Shown here: one piece after another, positions 8,736 through 17,562 of the stretch
Layout of the letters: every line of letters starts with the position of its first letter
Position numbering within the stretch: the first letter of the stretch is position 1
Assembly (NCBI RefSeq): GCF_902833045.1
Contig: NZ_CADFDU010000006.1
Span: 248,001-312,000, forward strand
Direction: 5' to 3'
Source of the DNA: Burkholderia sp. BCC0322
Lineage (GTDB): Bacteria > Pseudomonadota > Gammaproteobacteria > Burkholderiales > Burkholderiaceae
Length of the DNA stretch: 64,000 nt
Position numbers and translations under genes: made by a program
The notes under the pieces: model-generated
The model's database searches: none
What the model saw: only the letters and a program-made list of their open reading frames with translations
What the model was told of the DNA's origin: nothing

Positions 8736-10097
8736 TCACGCCGTCGCACGCGCCTTGCCGGCGCCGGGGAATTCGAGCGTGACTTCGAGGCCCGCTTCGG
8801 GGTTGCGGTTGCGCAGGCGCAGCGCGCCGCGGTAGCGGCCGACGAGGCGCAGCACGATCGCCATCCCGAGGCCCGTGCCGTCCGCCTTGGTGCGGGCGGT
8901 GTCGACGCGGTAGAACGGCCGCATCACGAGCGGCAGTTGATCCTCGGGGATGCCGGGGCCTTCGTCGCTCACCGACAGCTCGACGCGGGCGTGCGACACG
9001 CGTGTCTCGAGCGTGATGTGCGACACGCCGTCCTGCTTGCTCTGGCCGTACTTGCGCGCGTTCTCGACGAGGTTGCCGATCACGCGGCGCATGTCGGTCT
9101 CGTCGGCTTCGATCACCGCGCTCGGCGCGAGCCGCGTGCGGATCTCGACGCCATCTTCGCCTGCTACGCGCGCGGCGACTTCCTGTGCGATCGACGACAG
9201 GTCGACGGGTTCCGGCTTGCGTTGCGACGGGCGCGCGTAGTCGATGAAGGCCGCGATGATGCGGTCCATCTGTTCGATGTCGTCGACCATCGCGTCCTTG
9301 GTCGCCTGATCGGACGGGCTCATCTCGGTTTCGAGCCGCAGCCGCGCGAGCGGCGTGCGCAGGTCGTGCGAGATGCCCGCGAGCATCAGCGCGCGATCGG
9401 CCTCGAGCTGCTCGAGGTCGCGCACCATCTGGTTGAAGCTGCGGTTGGTGTCGGCCGCGACGCCCATCCCGCGCTCGGGCAGCAGTTCGGGCCTCTGGCC
9501 CGAGCCGATCTGGCGCGCGGCGAGCGCCAGCCGCGAGAACGGCCGGTTCACGAGGCTCGTGATGAACGCGGAGCCGAACAGCGACAACGCGAGCGCGAAC
9601 AGGCCCCAGCCGGCCCACTGCAAGCCCGTGACGTTGTCGAGTTGGTCGCGGTCGAGCGCGACCCAGTAATCGTCGTCGTCGATCTTGAAGCTGATCCACA
9701 CACCGGGAATGTCGTTGACCGACTGAGCGATCACGGTATCGTCGCCGAGGCGGCTGCGGATGTCGTGTTCGATCAGGCGGTTCAGCGATTCGTCGGGCTG
9801 CAGCTTGAACTTGTCGGTCTTCTCGCGCGGGTAAACGCGCACGCCCTCGTTGCTCTCGAGATCCTGCAGCAGCGCGCGCCGCAGATCGGGATCGGAATAG
9901 AGCAGGGCGGTGCGCGTGAGCTTCACGACCGCGACGAGCTGCAGCGCGACGCGCTGCGCCCGCGGCTCACGTTCGATCACGCGAAAGCTCTGGAACCACG
10001 CGGCGAGACTGACCGAGATCAGCAGCGCGATCAGCAGGAAGGTGCGCCAGAACAGCCCGCCGAACGCGAGCTGCAGGAGGCGCCGGTCGATACGCAT
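8736..10097 (-). CDS. envZ: EnvZ-like (RisS-like) sensor histidine kinase
   Basis: A 453-residue inner-membrane sensor kinase. A first membrane segment lies at about 17-36, a periplasmic loop at 37-158, and a second membrane segment at about 161-182, followed by a HAMP linker. The phospho-accepting His244 is in the H box AGISHDLRTPLARL. The catalytic domain shows the N box NLVENARKYG and G box SDEGPGIPE. It follows ompR after 40 bases on the same strand. The pair corresponds to OmpR/EnvZ and to RisA/RisS of Bordetella; the signal sensed cannot be read from the sequence. Confidence 0.93.
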   Translation of the reverse strand: MRIDRRLLQLAFGGLFWRTFLLIALLISVSLAAWFQSFRVIEREPRAQRVALQLVAVVKLTRTALLYSDPDLRRALLQDLESNEGVRVYPREKTDKFKLQPDESLNRLIEHDIRSRLGDDTVIAQSVNDIPGVWISFKIDDDDYWVALDRDQLDNVTGLQWAGWGLFALALSLFGSAFITSLVNRPFSRLALAARQIGSGQRPELLPERGMGVAADTNRSFNQMVRDLEQLEADRALMLAGISHDLRTPLARLRLETEMSPSDQATKDAMVDDIEQMDRIIAAFIDYARPSQRKPEPVDLSSIAQEVAARVAGEDGVEIRTRLAPSAVIEADETDMRRVIGNLVENARKYGQSKQDGVSHITLETRVSHARVELSVSDEGPGIPEDQLPLVMRPFYRVDTARTKADGTGLGMAIVLRLVGRYRGALRLRNRNPEAGLEVTLEFPGAGKARATA

Positions 10098-10137
10098 GGG
10101 ACGGGCCGTGGGCGGGCGAAACCGGGAAGGAGAAAGA

Positions 10138-10872
10138 TCAGGCGGCGCCGTCCGGGATGAACACGTAGCCGAGGCCCCAGACGGTCTGGATGAAACGCGG
10201 GCTGCCCGGATCCGGTTCGATCAGCTTGCGCAGGCGCGAAATCTGCACGTCGAGGCTGCGGTCGAACACTTCGTATTCACGGCCGCGGGCGAGTTCCATC
10301 AGCTTCTCGCGCGACAGCGGCTGGCGCGGATGACGTGCGAACACCTTCAGCACCGAGAATTCGCCGGTGGTGAGCGGAATTTCCTGGCCGGACTTCGTCA
10401 GCGTGCGCGTGGCGAGGTTCAGCGAGAACTCGCCGAACTCGAACACCTCGGTGGTTTCCGACGGGGCGCCCGGCAGTTCGGCCGGCGCCTGGCGGCGCAG
10501 CACCGCATGAATGCGTGCAACGAGCTCGCGCGGGTTGAACGGTTTCGGCAGGTAATCGTCGGCGCCCATCTCGAGGCCGACGATGCGGTCCACATCCTCG
10601 CCTTTCGCGGTGAGCATGATGATCGGCGTGCGGTCGTTGCTGCCGCGCAGGCGGCGGCAGATCGACAGGCCGTCTTCGCCCGGGAGCATCAGGTCGAGCA
10701 CGAGCAGGTCGAAACGCTCGCGTACCCAGAGCTTGTTCATTGCGGTCGCGTTTTCGGCGACGTAGACATTGAAACCCTGCTCGCCGAGATAGCGGCGCAG
10801 CAGGTCGCGCAAGCGCGGGTCGTCGTCGACGACGAGAATCTTGGAGGGGTTTTTCGTTTCCATGATCGGCAT
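10138..10872 (-). CDS. ompR: OmpR-family response regulator (RisA-like)
   Basis: A 244-residue response regulator with an N-terminal receiver domain (acidic pocket VVDDD at 14-18, phospho-acceptor Asp60 in LLVLDLMLPGEDG, conserved Lys in LPKPFNPREL) and a C-terminal winged helix (about 145-240) ending in the typical VWGLGYVF motif. It is the partner of the EnvZ-like kinase encoded next. The start is either the ATG at 10872 (MPIMETK) or the in-frame ATG at 10863 (METK); neither has a clear Shine-Dalgarno. No porin gene is adjacent, so its targets are elsewhere. Confidence 0.95.
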   Translation of the reverse strand: MPIMETKNPSKILVVDDDPRLRDLLRRYLGEQGFNVYVAENATAMNKLWVRERFDLLVLDLMLPGEDGLSICRRLRGSNDRTPIIMLTAKGEDVDRIVGLEMGADDYLPKPFNPRELVARIHAVLRRQAPAELPGAPSETTEVFEFGEFSLNLATRTLTKSGQEIPLTTGEFSVLKVFARHPRQPLSREKLMELARGREYEVFDRSLDVQISRLRKLIEPDPGSPRFIQTVWGLGYVFIPDGAA

Positions 10873-11130
10873 CTTATCGCGAATGGGAATTGACGCACGG
10901 CCGCGTATTTTCGGGCGTTACAGTCGGTTACAAAATTTACCCGTAGTGTCGCGCGGAGTAAAGGCAGGCTATAGAGATTCCTTTACTCGAAGCCGAAATT
11001 CGGTAGATACTCCCCTGCACTCCATCTTTCATCTTTGCACACCCGAATTCCGCAGGGTTTTTCAAGTACCAGAGGTAACCGGTTGCCGCGTGACGAAGGG
11101 AACAAATCGACCAAAGAAGCGAGGACGGTC

Positions 11131-11409
11131 ATGCGATCTGCCCGGATTGCACTGATGCTGACGATCGCGCTTGCCGGTCCGTATGCGTCGAACTTCGCGT
11201 ATGCGCAGCGCCCCGAGCAGGGCGCATCGTCGCGCAAGCTGCCGCGCGGCAAGGCGCCGCAGGCCGATCGTACCGCCGAGATGACGGCCCGTTCCGCCGT
11301 GCCTCCCGATCTCGAACAGCGCCGCCGCGACGGGCACATGACGCCCGAGGAGCGCCACCTTTTGCGCCAGCACATCGAGGACGCCGTTCGCGAGCTGTAC
11401 AAGCGCTGA
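11131..11409 (+). CDS. Small exported protein of unknown function
   Basis: A 92-residue protein that I do not recognise. The ATG at 11131 is preceded by GAGG with a 6-base spacer. Residues 1 to about 25 form a signal peptide (MRSARIALMLTIALAG, then an AYA cleavage region). The mature part is basic and hydrophilic, and ends in a charged helix with the motif MTPEERHLLRQHIEDA. That resembles short periplasmic proteins whose C-terminal helix carries an acidic-aromatic pattern, but no family is claimed. It precedes the DUF1800 gene by about 125 bases. Confidence 0.7.
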   Translation: MRSARIALMLTIALAGPYASNFAYAQRPEQGASSRKLPRGKAPQADRTAEMTARSAVPPDLEQRRRDGHMTPEERHLLRQHIEDAVRELYKR

Positions 11410-11535
11410 CGCGCCGTCTTTCGCCCTGCGCGAAATCCTTCGCGCTGAAAAGATTCGTAGCAATTTTCCCGTCAACTTTCGCCTGCCGATTGCCGTTGTA
11501 CCGGCATCCGCACCGCCGGTGCGCCCCGGGAGTCC

Positions 11536-13044
11536 ATGACGATGAAAGCGAACGCTGCCGCACCGGCGCCGTCGCCCGCCATGCAGTCGCCGCTCGACGC
11601 CGACGATGCATTGTTTTTCCTGAGTCGTACCGGTTTTTCGCCCGCGCCCGCCGATGTTGCGCGCGTCGTCGGCATGACGCGCGCGCAGGTCGTGGCCGAT
11701 ACGCTCGGCAACGTTCGCCGCGATCCCGTCACGACGTGGCCCGACTGGATCGCCGAGCTGCCGCCGACGCGCGCGCAGCGCCAGGCGCTGACCCCCGACA
11801 TGCGGCGCGACGAGCAGCGCGAGCGCAACGTTCGGTACGATGCGCTGCGCGCGGCATGGGTCAACGAGATGGTCGTCACGTCGTCGCCGCTGACCGAGCG
11901 CATGACGCTGTTCTGGCACGGGCACTTCACGTCGGGGCAGGACAAGGTGCCGTACCCGCAGACGATGGCCGCGCAGAACGCGCTGTTTCGCCGTGAGGCG
12001 CTCGGCAATTTCGGCACGCTGCTGCACGCGGTCGCGAAGGATCCGGCGATGCTGCAGTATCTCGACGGCGCGAGCAATCGCAAGGGGCGCCCGAACGAGA
12101 ATTTCGCGCGCGAGGTGATGGAGTTGTTCACGCTCGGCGAAGGGCATTACACGCAAAACGACGTGACCGAAGCCGCGCGGGCGATGACGGGCTGGACGGT
12201 CGATCCCGATACGCTGCGCTTCGCGGTGCGGCCGGATTGGCACGATGCGGGCGACAAGACGATTCTCGGCGAAACGGGGCCGTTCGACGGCGACGGCTTT
12301 CTCGACATCCTGCTGAAGCGGCCGGGCACCGCGCGCTTCATCGCCGCCAAGCTGTGGCGCGAGTTCGTGTCCGATACGCCCGACCCGGGCGCGCTCGATG
12401 CGGTGGCCGAGCGGTTTCGATCGAGTGGCTATGACATTCGCGCGGCGCTCGCCGCGCTGTGGTCGACCGACGCCTTCTGGGATCAGCGCAACCGCGGCGT
12501 GCTCGTCAAGTCGCCGGCGGAATTCGTCGTCGGGTCGGTGCGGCTGTTCGACGTTTCATACGGCGATCCGCAGATGCTCGCGAACACCGTTCGCACGCTC
12601 GGGCAGAACCTGTTTTACCCGCCGAACGTGAAGGGCTGGCCGGGCGGCGCGCTGTGGATCAACAGCACCACGCTGCTCGCGCGCAAGCAGTTCGTCGAGC
12701 AACTGTTCCGCGCGACGGAGACGGCCGGCATGCACCCGCCGGCGCATCCGGTGGTGCCGCCGCCGAATGGCCGCGCGCATGCGGTGCCGGTGGTCGAGAC
12801 GGCGTCGGCAGCCGGCATGCGCGGAGCGCCGGCCAAGCCCGCGCGCGCCGGCCTGCGTTTCGACCTCGAACGCTGGCTTGCACAATATCGCGCACGGCCG
12901 CAGGCGGCCGCGGGTCTGTCGACCGAGCTTCAGTTGCAGCACGCGGTGCTGCAACTGTCGCCGGTCGCGGCGATCGACACGGATTCCACCGGTAGCGCGT
13001 ATCTCGAAGCGCTGCTGATGGATCCGGCCTATCAACTGAAATGA
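11536..13044 (+). CDS. DUF1800 domain protein
   Basis: A 502-residue protein of the DUF1800 family, helical proteins of unknown biochemical role that are almost always encoded beside a DUF1501 protein. Recognisable family segments include LFWHGHFTSGQDKV, NENFAREVMELFTLGEGHYT and NPPNVKGWPGG-like FYPPNVKGWPGGALW. No signal peptide is evident. A GGGAG precedes the ATG at 11536; a second in-frame ATG is two codons later. The region around residues 390-430 is low-complexity and rich in Ala/Pro. It is followed after 67 bases by its usual partner. Confidence 0.88.
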   Translation: MTMKANAAAPAPSPAMQSPLDADDALFFLSRTGFSPAPADVARVVGMTRAQVVADTLGNVRRDPVTTWPDWIAELPPTRAQRQALTPDMRRDEQRERNVRYDALRAAWVNEMVVTSSPLTERMTLFWHGHFTSGQDKVPYPQTMAAQNALFRREALGNFGTLLHAVAKDPAMLQYLDGASNRKGRPNENFAREVMELFTLGEGHYTQNDVTEAARAMTGWTVDPDTLRFAVRPDWHDAGDKTILGETGPFDGDGFLDILLKRPGTARFIAAKLWREFVSDTPDPGALDAVAERFRSSGYDIRAALAALWSTDAFWDQRNRGVLVKSPAEFVVGSVRLFDVSYGDPQMLANTVRTLGQNLFYPPNVKGWPGGALWINSTTLLARKQFVEQLFRATETAGMHPPAHPVVPPPNGRAHAVPVVETASAAGMRGAPAKPARAGLRFDLERWLAQYRARPQAAAGLSTELQLQHAVLQLSPVAAIDTDSTGSAYLEALLMDPAYQLK

Positions 13045-13111
13045 TTCGAACGACGATGAAGCGGGGAGCCGGTGTGGCAAAGGTGCCGGGCGGCGACCCA
13101 AAGGATGCGCG

Positions 13112-14332
13112 ATGAACCGACGTGATTTTCTGACGCTGACGGGCGCCGCGGCCGCGGCCGGCGTGTCGATGTGGCAGGCGCCTGCGATGGCGGCGTCCGT
13201 GGCGCAGGCGGGGCGCCAACCGGCAGCCGGGTATGCGAACGTGCTGATCCTCGTCGAGCTGAAGGGCGGCAACGACGGCCTCAACACGGTGGTGCCGTAC
13301 GCGGACCCGCTGTATTACCAGTTCCGGCGCAGCATCGGCATCAAGCGCGAGCAGGTGCTGCAACTCGACGCGCACACGGGGCTGCATCCGTCGCTTGCGC
13401 CGCTGATGCCGCTGTGGCGCGACGGGCAGGTCGCGGTCGTGCAGGGTGTCGGCTATCCGCAGCCGAACCTGTCGCATTTCCGCTCGATCGAGATCTGGGA
13501 TACCGCGTCGCGTTCGGACCAGTACCTGCACGAAGGCTGGCTCACGCGCACCTTCGCGCAGGCGCCCGTGCCGCCCGGTTTCGCGGCGGACGGCGTCGTG
13601 CTCGGCAGCGCCGAGATGGGGCCGCTCTCGAACGGTGCACGTGCGATCGCGCTCGTCAATCCCGCGCAGTTCATTCGTGCGGCCCGGCTTGCCGAGCCGT
13701 CGTCGCTGCGCGAACAGAATCCCGCGCTCGCACACATCATCGACGTCGAGAACGACATCGTGAAGGCGGCCGACCGGCTGCGCCCGCGCGGCGGGATGCG
13801 TGAATTCCGGACGGCCTTTCCGGCCGGCGCGTTCGGCACGTCGGTCAAGACGGCGATGCAGGTGCTGGCCGCATGCGAAGCGTCCGGGCCCGGCGCGCAG
13901 GATGGTGTCGCGGTGCTGCGCCTGACGCTCAACGGCTTCGATACGCACCAGAACCAGCCGGGGCAGCAAGCCGCGCTGCTCAAGCAGTTCGCGGAAGGGA
14001 TGAGCGCGATGCGCGGCGCGTTGATCGAACTCGGCCGCTGGAACCAGACACTCGTGATGACGTATGCGGAATTCGGGCGGCGCGTGCGGGAGAACCAGAG
14101 CAACGGCACTGACCACGGCACGGCCGCGCCGCATTTCGTGATGGGCGGGCGCGTGGCCGGCGGGCTGTATGGTGCGCCGCCGGCGCTCGGGCGGCTCGAC
14201 GGCAACGGCAACCTGCCGGTCGCGGTCGATTTCCGCCAGCTTTACGCAACCGTGCTCGGGCCGTGGTGGGGGCTCGACGCGACCCGCGTGCTGCAGCAGC
14301 GCTTCGACACGTTGCCGTTGTTGAAGGCGTGA
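13112..14332 (+). CDS. DUF1501 (sulfatase-like fold) Tat-exported protein
   Basis: A 406-residue DUF1501 protein with a twin-arginine signal (MNRRDFLTLTGAAAAAG, cleavage near residue 28), so it is exported folded. Family motifs include ELKGGNDGLNTVVPY, LHPSLAPLMPLW, NGFDTHQNQPGQQ and TDHGTAAPHFVMGG; the conserved Asp/His residues suggest a metal-dependent alkaline-phosphatase-like core. The enzyme activity is unknown. It forms a two-gene unit with the DUF1800 gene and ends 10 bases before the convergent hpnD. Confidence 0.9.
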   Translation: MNRRDFLTLTGAAAAAGVSMWQAPAMAASVAQAGRQPAAGYANVLILVELKGGNDGLNTVVPYADPLYYQFRRSIGIKREQVLQLDAHTGLHPSLAPLMPLWRDGQVAVVQGVGYPQPNLSHFRSIEIWDTASRSDQYLHEGWLTRTFAQAPVPPGFAADGVVLGSAEMGPLSNGARAIALVNPAQFIRAARLAEPSSLREQNPALAHIIDVENDIVKAADRLRPRGGMREFRTAFPAGAFGTSVKTAMQVLAACEASGPGAQDGVAVLRLTLNGFDTHQNQPGQQAALLKQFAEGMSAMRGALIELGRWNQTLVMTYAEFGRRVRENQSNGTDHGTAAPHFVMGGRVAGGLYGAPPALGRLDGNGNLPVAVDFRQLYATVLGPWWGLDATRVLQQRFDTLPLLKA

Positions 14333-14342
14333 GGCGCCCGGG

Positions 14343-15176
14343 TCAGCGTCGGCGCGCGGTGCGCCACGCGACCCACAGCTTGCGGATCGGCGTCAGCGCG
14401 ATGCGCTGGTGCAGTACCTGGAAGCCGTCGCGCTCGATCTCGTCGAGCAGTGCGCCGGCCAGGGCGATCTGTGCACGCAGCGTGCGCTGTGCGCGGCGTT
14501 CGGATGCGGGGATCGCTGCTTCGGCGGCCACGAGCGCTTCGCGCGCGCGGGCCGTCTGGAATTGCAGCAATTCGGTGAAGGCCGGGCTGTAGCGGCGGTT
14601 CAGCAGATCGGCCGCGGTCACGTTGTAGCGCTGCAGTTCGTCGATCGGCAGGTAGATGCGGCCGTGGCGCGCGTCGTTGCCGAGTTCCTGCACGAATTGC
14701 GCGAGCATCAGCGCGCGGCCGGCATCCTCGGCCCACGGTTGCGGATCGGCCGGGTTCGCGGCGCTGGCGCGCGCGACCAGCGACGCGAAGGTGCCGCCGA
14801 CCTGGGCGATATAGCGCTGCAGGTTCGCGAAATCGAGGTAGCGCGCCTGTTCGAGATCCATCCCGTAACCGTTGACGAGCGTGCGCAATGCGTCGGCCTC
14901 GGCGGCGATCGCCGGATGATGCTGCGCGAGCGCCTTCGTAACTGGGTGCGACGGCTGCCCATCGGCCAGCGCCGCGAGTTCCTTGTGCCACCACGCGAGC
15001 TTCGTGTGCCCGATGGTCGGGTCGCTGGTTTCCTTGACGGTTTCCTCGAGTTCGCGACGCAGCGCGAACAGCGCGGTCAGGCGCGGTTGCGCGGCGAGCG
15101 GCGCCTGACGCAGCGCGTAGTAGACGCTGGAGCCCGCAGGGGCGGCCTTTTGCTGACAGTAGTCGTCGAAGTTCAC
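14343..15176 (-). CDS. hpnD: Presqualene diphosphate synthase-like (squalene/phytoene synthase family)
   Basis: A 277-residue member of the trans-isoprenyl diphosphate head-to-head condensing family, best matching HpnD, which joins two farnesyl diphosphates to presqualene diphosphate on the way to hopanoids. The segment SSVYYALRQAP at the N-terminus and the second aspartate-rich helix QFVQELGNDARHGRIYLP are characteristic. The start is taken as the GTG at 15176 (VNFDDYCQQ), because residues further upstream do not resemble the family. hpnC and hpnE are not adjacent in this window. HpnC or a phytoene synthase are less likely alternatives. Confidence 0.85.
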   Translation of the reverse strand: MNFDDYCQQKAAPAGSSVYYALRQAPLAAQPRLTALFALRRELEETVKETSDPTIGHTKLAWWHKELAALADGQPSHPVTKALAQHHPAIAAEADALRTLVNGYGMDLEQARYLDFANLQRYIAQVGGTFASLVARASAANPADPQPWAEDAGRALMLAQFVQELGNDARHGRIYLPIDELQRYNVTAADLLNRRYSPAFTELLQFQTARAREALVAAEAAIPASERRAQRTLRAQIALAGALLDEIERDGFQVLHQRIALTPIRKLWVAWRTARRR

Positions 15177-15281
15177 GGGCGGAATCGTGTGGGGGCGGGT
15201 TCGGGGGACGCGCGGCGGCGCGGTGCCGAAACGTCGAGCGCGGCATTCTAGCACCGCTGCACGATGGGTGCCGGCGGGGAC

Positions 15282-15310
15282 GAGACAACGCCGCGCGGAT
15301 CGGGTAGAAT
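15282..15310 (+). promoter_or_regulatory. Probable promoter of tRNA-Leu
   Basis: GAGACA (15282-15287), 17-base spacer, TAGAAT (15305-15310), followed by a GC-rich discriminator. It lies about 100 bases before the tRNA, which implies a 5' leader to be trimmed by RNase P. Confidence 0.45.
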
Positions 15311-15412
15311 CTCGCGCTCGCCTGATCGGGCGTGCCGGTTACAGGCCGGCGCGGTGTCCCGGGCGCGTGGAAACGCATCTTGCGTGCCGCGTGGTCAGGC
15401 GACAGAAAATGC

Positions 15413-15499
15413 GCGTGAGTGGCGAAATTGGTAGACGCACCAGGTTTAGGTCCTGACGCCCGCAAGGGTGTGCCGGTTCGAGTCCGGCCTCACGCACCA
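15413..15499 (+). tRNA. tRNA-Leu (anticodon TAG)
   Basis: An 87-base class II tRNA with acceptor stem GCGTGAG/CTCACGC, discriminator A and encoded CCA. The anticodon loop TTTAGGT carries TAG, reading CUN leucine codons. A long variable arm and the T-loop GGTTCGAGTCC are present. Confidence 0.97.
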
Positions 15500-15537
15500 G
15501 AAGTCGAATGCGCCTCCGTCAGGGGCCGTTCATCAAG

Positions 15538-15571
15538 AAGCGCTGCCGGTCGATTGACCGCAGCGCTTTTT
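15538..15571 (+). terminator. Terminator of tRNA-Leu
   Basis: AAGCGCTG pairs with CAGCGCTT, and the inner CGGTC pairs with GACCG around a GATT loop; one unpaired C lies in the left arm. A T-run follows, so it acts on the plus strand just after the tRNA. Confidence 0.85.
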
Positions 15572-15692
15572 CGTTGATGTCGTTGCGTTTCCCGGCACGC
15601 GAGCCTGGGCAAGCGGTGCACGAAAATTCGTGCCGCGCGTAATATCGTGTTCACTTCCCATATAAGAAACGCAATTACGCCGAGGACCACCG

Positions 15693-15986
15693 ATGAAAAA
15701 CACCGTCCGCATCCCGATTTCCGTACTGGCGCTGATGCTGGTCGCGCCGGCATTTGCCAATACGCCTGCCGAGAACATTGCATGGAGCACGAGGCCCGCG
15801 CAGACGGTTTCGTCGTCGTCGGCGTGCTCTGCGTACTCGGGGCGGGTGACGACGAGCGGCGAGACGTTCTCCACGGAAAACGTACTGAAAGCCCTCGGCA
15901 CGTCGCTGGCCGGTGCCGCGCTCGGCATCGTCACCGGCGGATATCAGGGCGCAGTCTCCAATCCGTGCCCGCGCCCGGGCTTGTGA
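15693..15986 (+). CDS. Small secreted protein of unknown function
   Basis: A 97-residue protein that I do not recognise. GAGG precedes the ATG at 15693 by 7 bases. Residues 1-22 form a clear signal peptide (MKNTVRIPISVLALMLVAP, cleavage after AFA). The mature protein is Ser/Thr-rich, has two cysteines (one in SSACSAYSG, one near the C-terminus in NPCPRPG) that could form a disulfide, and a glycine/alanine-rich segment around LAGAALGIVTGGYQGA. It stands alone after the tRNA terminator. Confidence 0.7.
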   Translation: MKNTVRIPISVLALMLVAPAFANTPAENIAWSTRPAQTVSSSSACSAYSGRVTTSGETFSTENVLKALGTSLAGAALGIVTGGYQGAVSNPCPRPGL

Positions 15987-16091
15987 CCGGCCCTCAGGCA
16001 AGCTGCGGAGATCTCCGCGTTATCTGAAACAAGCCCGACACCCGGCGCCGCGCGTCGCCCGACCCGCGGCGTTTCGTCATTTCAGGCGGGT

Positions 16092-16322
16092 TTATTCCCA
16101 GAAACTCCGGATCGCGACCGCCACGATCACCGGCACCGAGAACACCAGCGGGATCGCGAAATACTGCGCTTCGCGATCGACCACCCAGCTATAGATCACC
16201 CACGCCGCGCCGATCGCGAACGTGATGAGGCCGACCGTCACGGCGGCGATGTTCAGAACCAGCTTCGAAGGCTGGCGGCGCGTCTTGGCATCGTCATTGT
16301 TGTCGCGCGAGGACGGTTTCAT
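16092..16322 (-). CDS. Small membrane protein of unknown function
   Basis: A 76-residue protein with a hydrophilic, charged N-terminus (about 1-20) and two predicted membrane helices (about 22-46 and 55-72). No family recognised and no conserved motif. It has its own position between a secreted small protein on the plus strand and the deacetylase operon, and no clear Shine-Dalgarno. Support is the membrane-protein composition and normal codon use. Confidence 0.55.
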   Translation of the reverse strand: MKPSSRDNNDDAKTRRQPSKLVLNIAAVTVGLITFAIGAAWVIYSWVVDREAQYFAIPLVFSVPVIVAVAIRSFWE

Positions 16323-16436
16323 CGGAAGAGTGCGGCTTCGGGCCGGAACGGGGATAAAAGCACAGGAAACCCCATCCGCACCGATCGCGCAAGGGGGCCG
16401 GCGCAGGCCGGCCCTCGTCGCGTCTACCAGCGCGCG

Positions 16437-17546
16437 CTACGACCCGAACGATACCGCCAGTTCATCGAGCAGTTCGCGCTGGAACGCGACGAACCGCTCG
16501 CCAGGCTGCTGCGCGATCGCGAGGTCGAGCATCGGATCGGCGACGTCGGTGCGAATGCCGGCCAGCTCCTCGACGATCGCGAGCCCGCAGAACGGCACGT
16601 ACGCTTCCGAATAGCCGCCTTCGTGAACGATCGCGAGCCGCCCGCCGCAATGGCGTTGCGCGGCATCCTTCACCGCACGCGTCATGAACCGGTAACTGTC
16701 GGTATGCAGCTGCATGCGCGCGAGCGGGTCGACCGCGCTGGCGTCGAGGCCGCTGGCGACCACGATCAGCTCGGGCCGGAAACGCTCCAGCGCCGGCAGC
16801 ACGATCCGTTCGAACGCGTAGCGATACGCATCGTCGCCGCTGCCCGCGAGCAGCGGCACGTTCAGGTTCGCGCCGACGCCCGCGCCTTGGCCGCGATCGT
16901 CCGCGCCGCTGTAGCCGGGCGGGAAGCAGCGGTCCTGATGCAGCGAGATCGTCAGCGTGTCCGGATCGTCGTAGTAGATCGACTGCGTGCCGTTGCCGTG
17001 GTGCACGTCCCAGTCGATCACCGCGACGCGCTCGATGCCGTATTTCGCGCGGGCAGCCTCGATCGCGATCGGGATGTTCGCGAGCAGGCAGAAGCCCATC
17101 GGGCGGTCGCGCAGGCAGTGGTGGCCGGGCGGCCGCGACAGCGAGAACGCGTTCGCCGCACGTTCGCCGACGACCGTATCGACGGCCGCGATCGCGAGGC
17201 CGGCCGACAGCGCAGCAATCTCGTAGCTACCCTTGCCGAACGGCGCGAGATCGCCGAGGTCGCCGCCGTTCGCATCGCTGAGTGCGCGGAACGCGTCGAG
17301 ATAGTGCGCGGGATGAATGCGCAGCAGGTCGGCGGTCGAGGCCGGTTCGGCGCCGTGCAGGTCGAGCTGAGCGGCCAGGCCCGAGGCCTGCACGAGCGAC
17401 AGGAAACGGCGCTTCGAGTCGGGCGATTCCGCGTAGCCGGCGCTCGACGGCGGCTGGACCCAGCCGCCGACCGGGAAGAACAGCGCATGCGTGCCGCCGG
17501 TATGCCAGAAAGTGCGTTCGTCGGTGAAGAAGGCAGTGCGATTCAT
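16437..17546 (-). CDS. Histone deacetylase/acetylpolyamine amidohydrolase family protein
   Basis: A 369-residue zinc hydrolase of the HDAC/AcuC/AphA superfamily. Catalytic motifs are intact: SRPPGHHC, IDWDVHHGNGTQSIYYDDP (metal Asp/His pair) and GLDASAVDPLARM. Bacterial members deacetylate acetylpolyamines or other N-acylated small molecules, or acetyl-CoA synthetase. It is the last gene of an apparent porin-MFS-deacetylase operon, 16 bases after the MFS gene. That context favours a role in handling an imported acylated compound; the substrate is inference. Confidence 0.9.
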   Translation of the reverse strand: MNRTAFFTDERTFWHTGGTHALFFPVGGWVQPPSSAGYAESPDSKRRFLSLVQASGLAAQLDLHGAEPASTADLLRIHPAHYLDAFRALSDANGGDLGDLAPFGKGSYEIAALSAGLAIAAVDTVVGERAANAFSLSRPPGHHCLRDRPMGFCLLANIPIAIEAARAKYGIERVAVIDWDVHHGNGTQSIYYDDPDTLTISLHQDRCFPPGYSGADDRGQGAGVGANLNVPLLAGSGDDAYRYAFERIVLPALERFRPELIVVASGLDASAVDPLARMQLHTDSYRFMTRAVKDAAQRHCGGRLAIVHEGGYSEAYVPFCGLAIVEELAGIRTDVADPMLDLAIAQQPGERFVAFQRELLDELAVSFGS

Positions 17547-17562
17547 GGATGTGCGTGACCTG

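Noticed and set aside
16395-16414. GGGCCGGC/GCCGGCCC hairpin after the deacetylase gene as a terminator
   Set aside because: Good stem but no T-run in the direction of transcription; common in GC-rich DNA.
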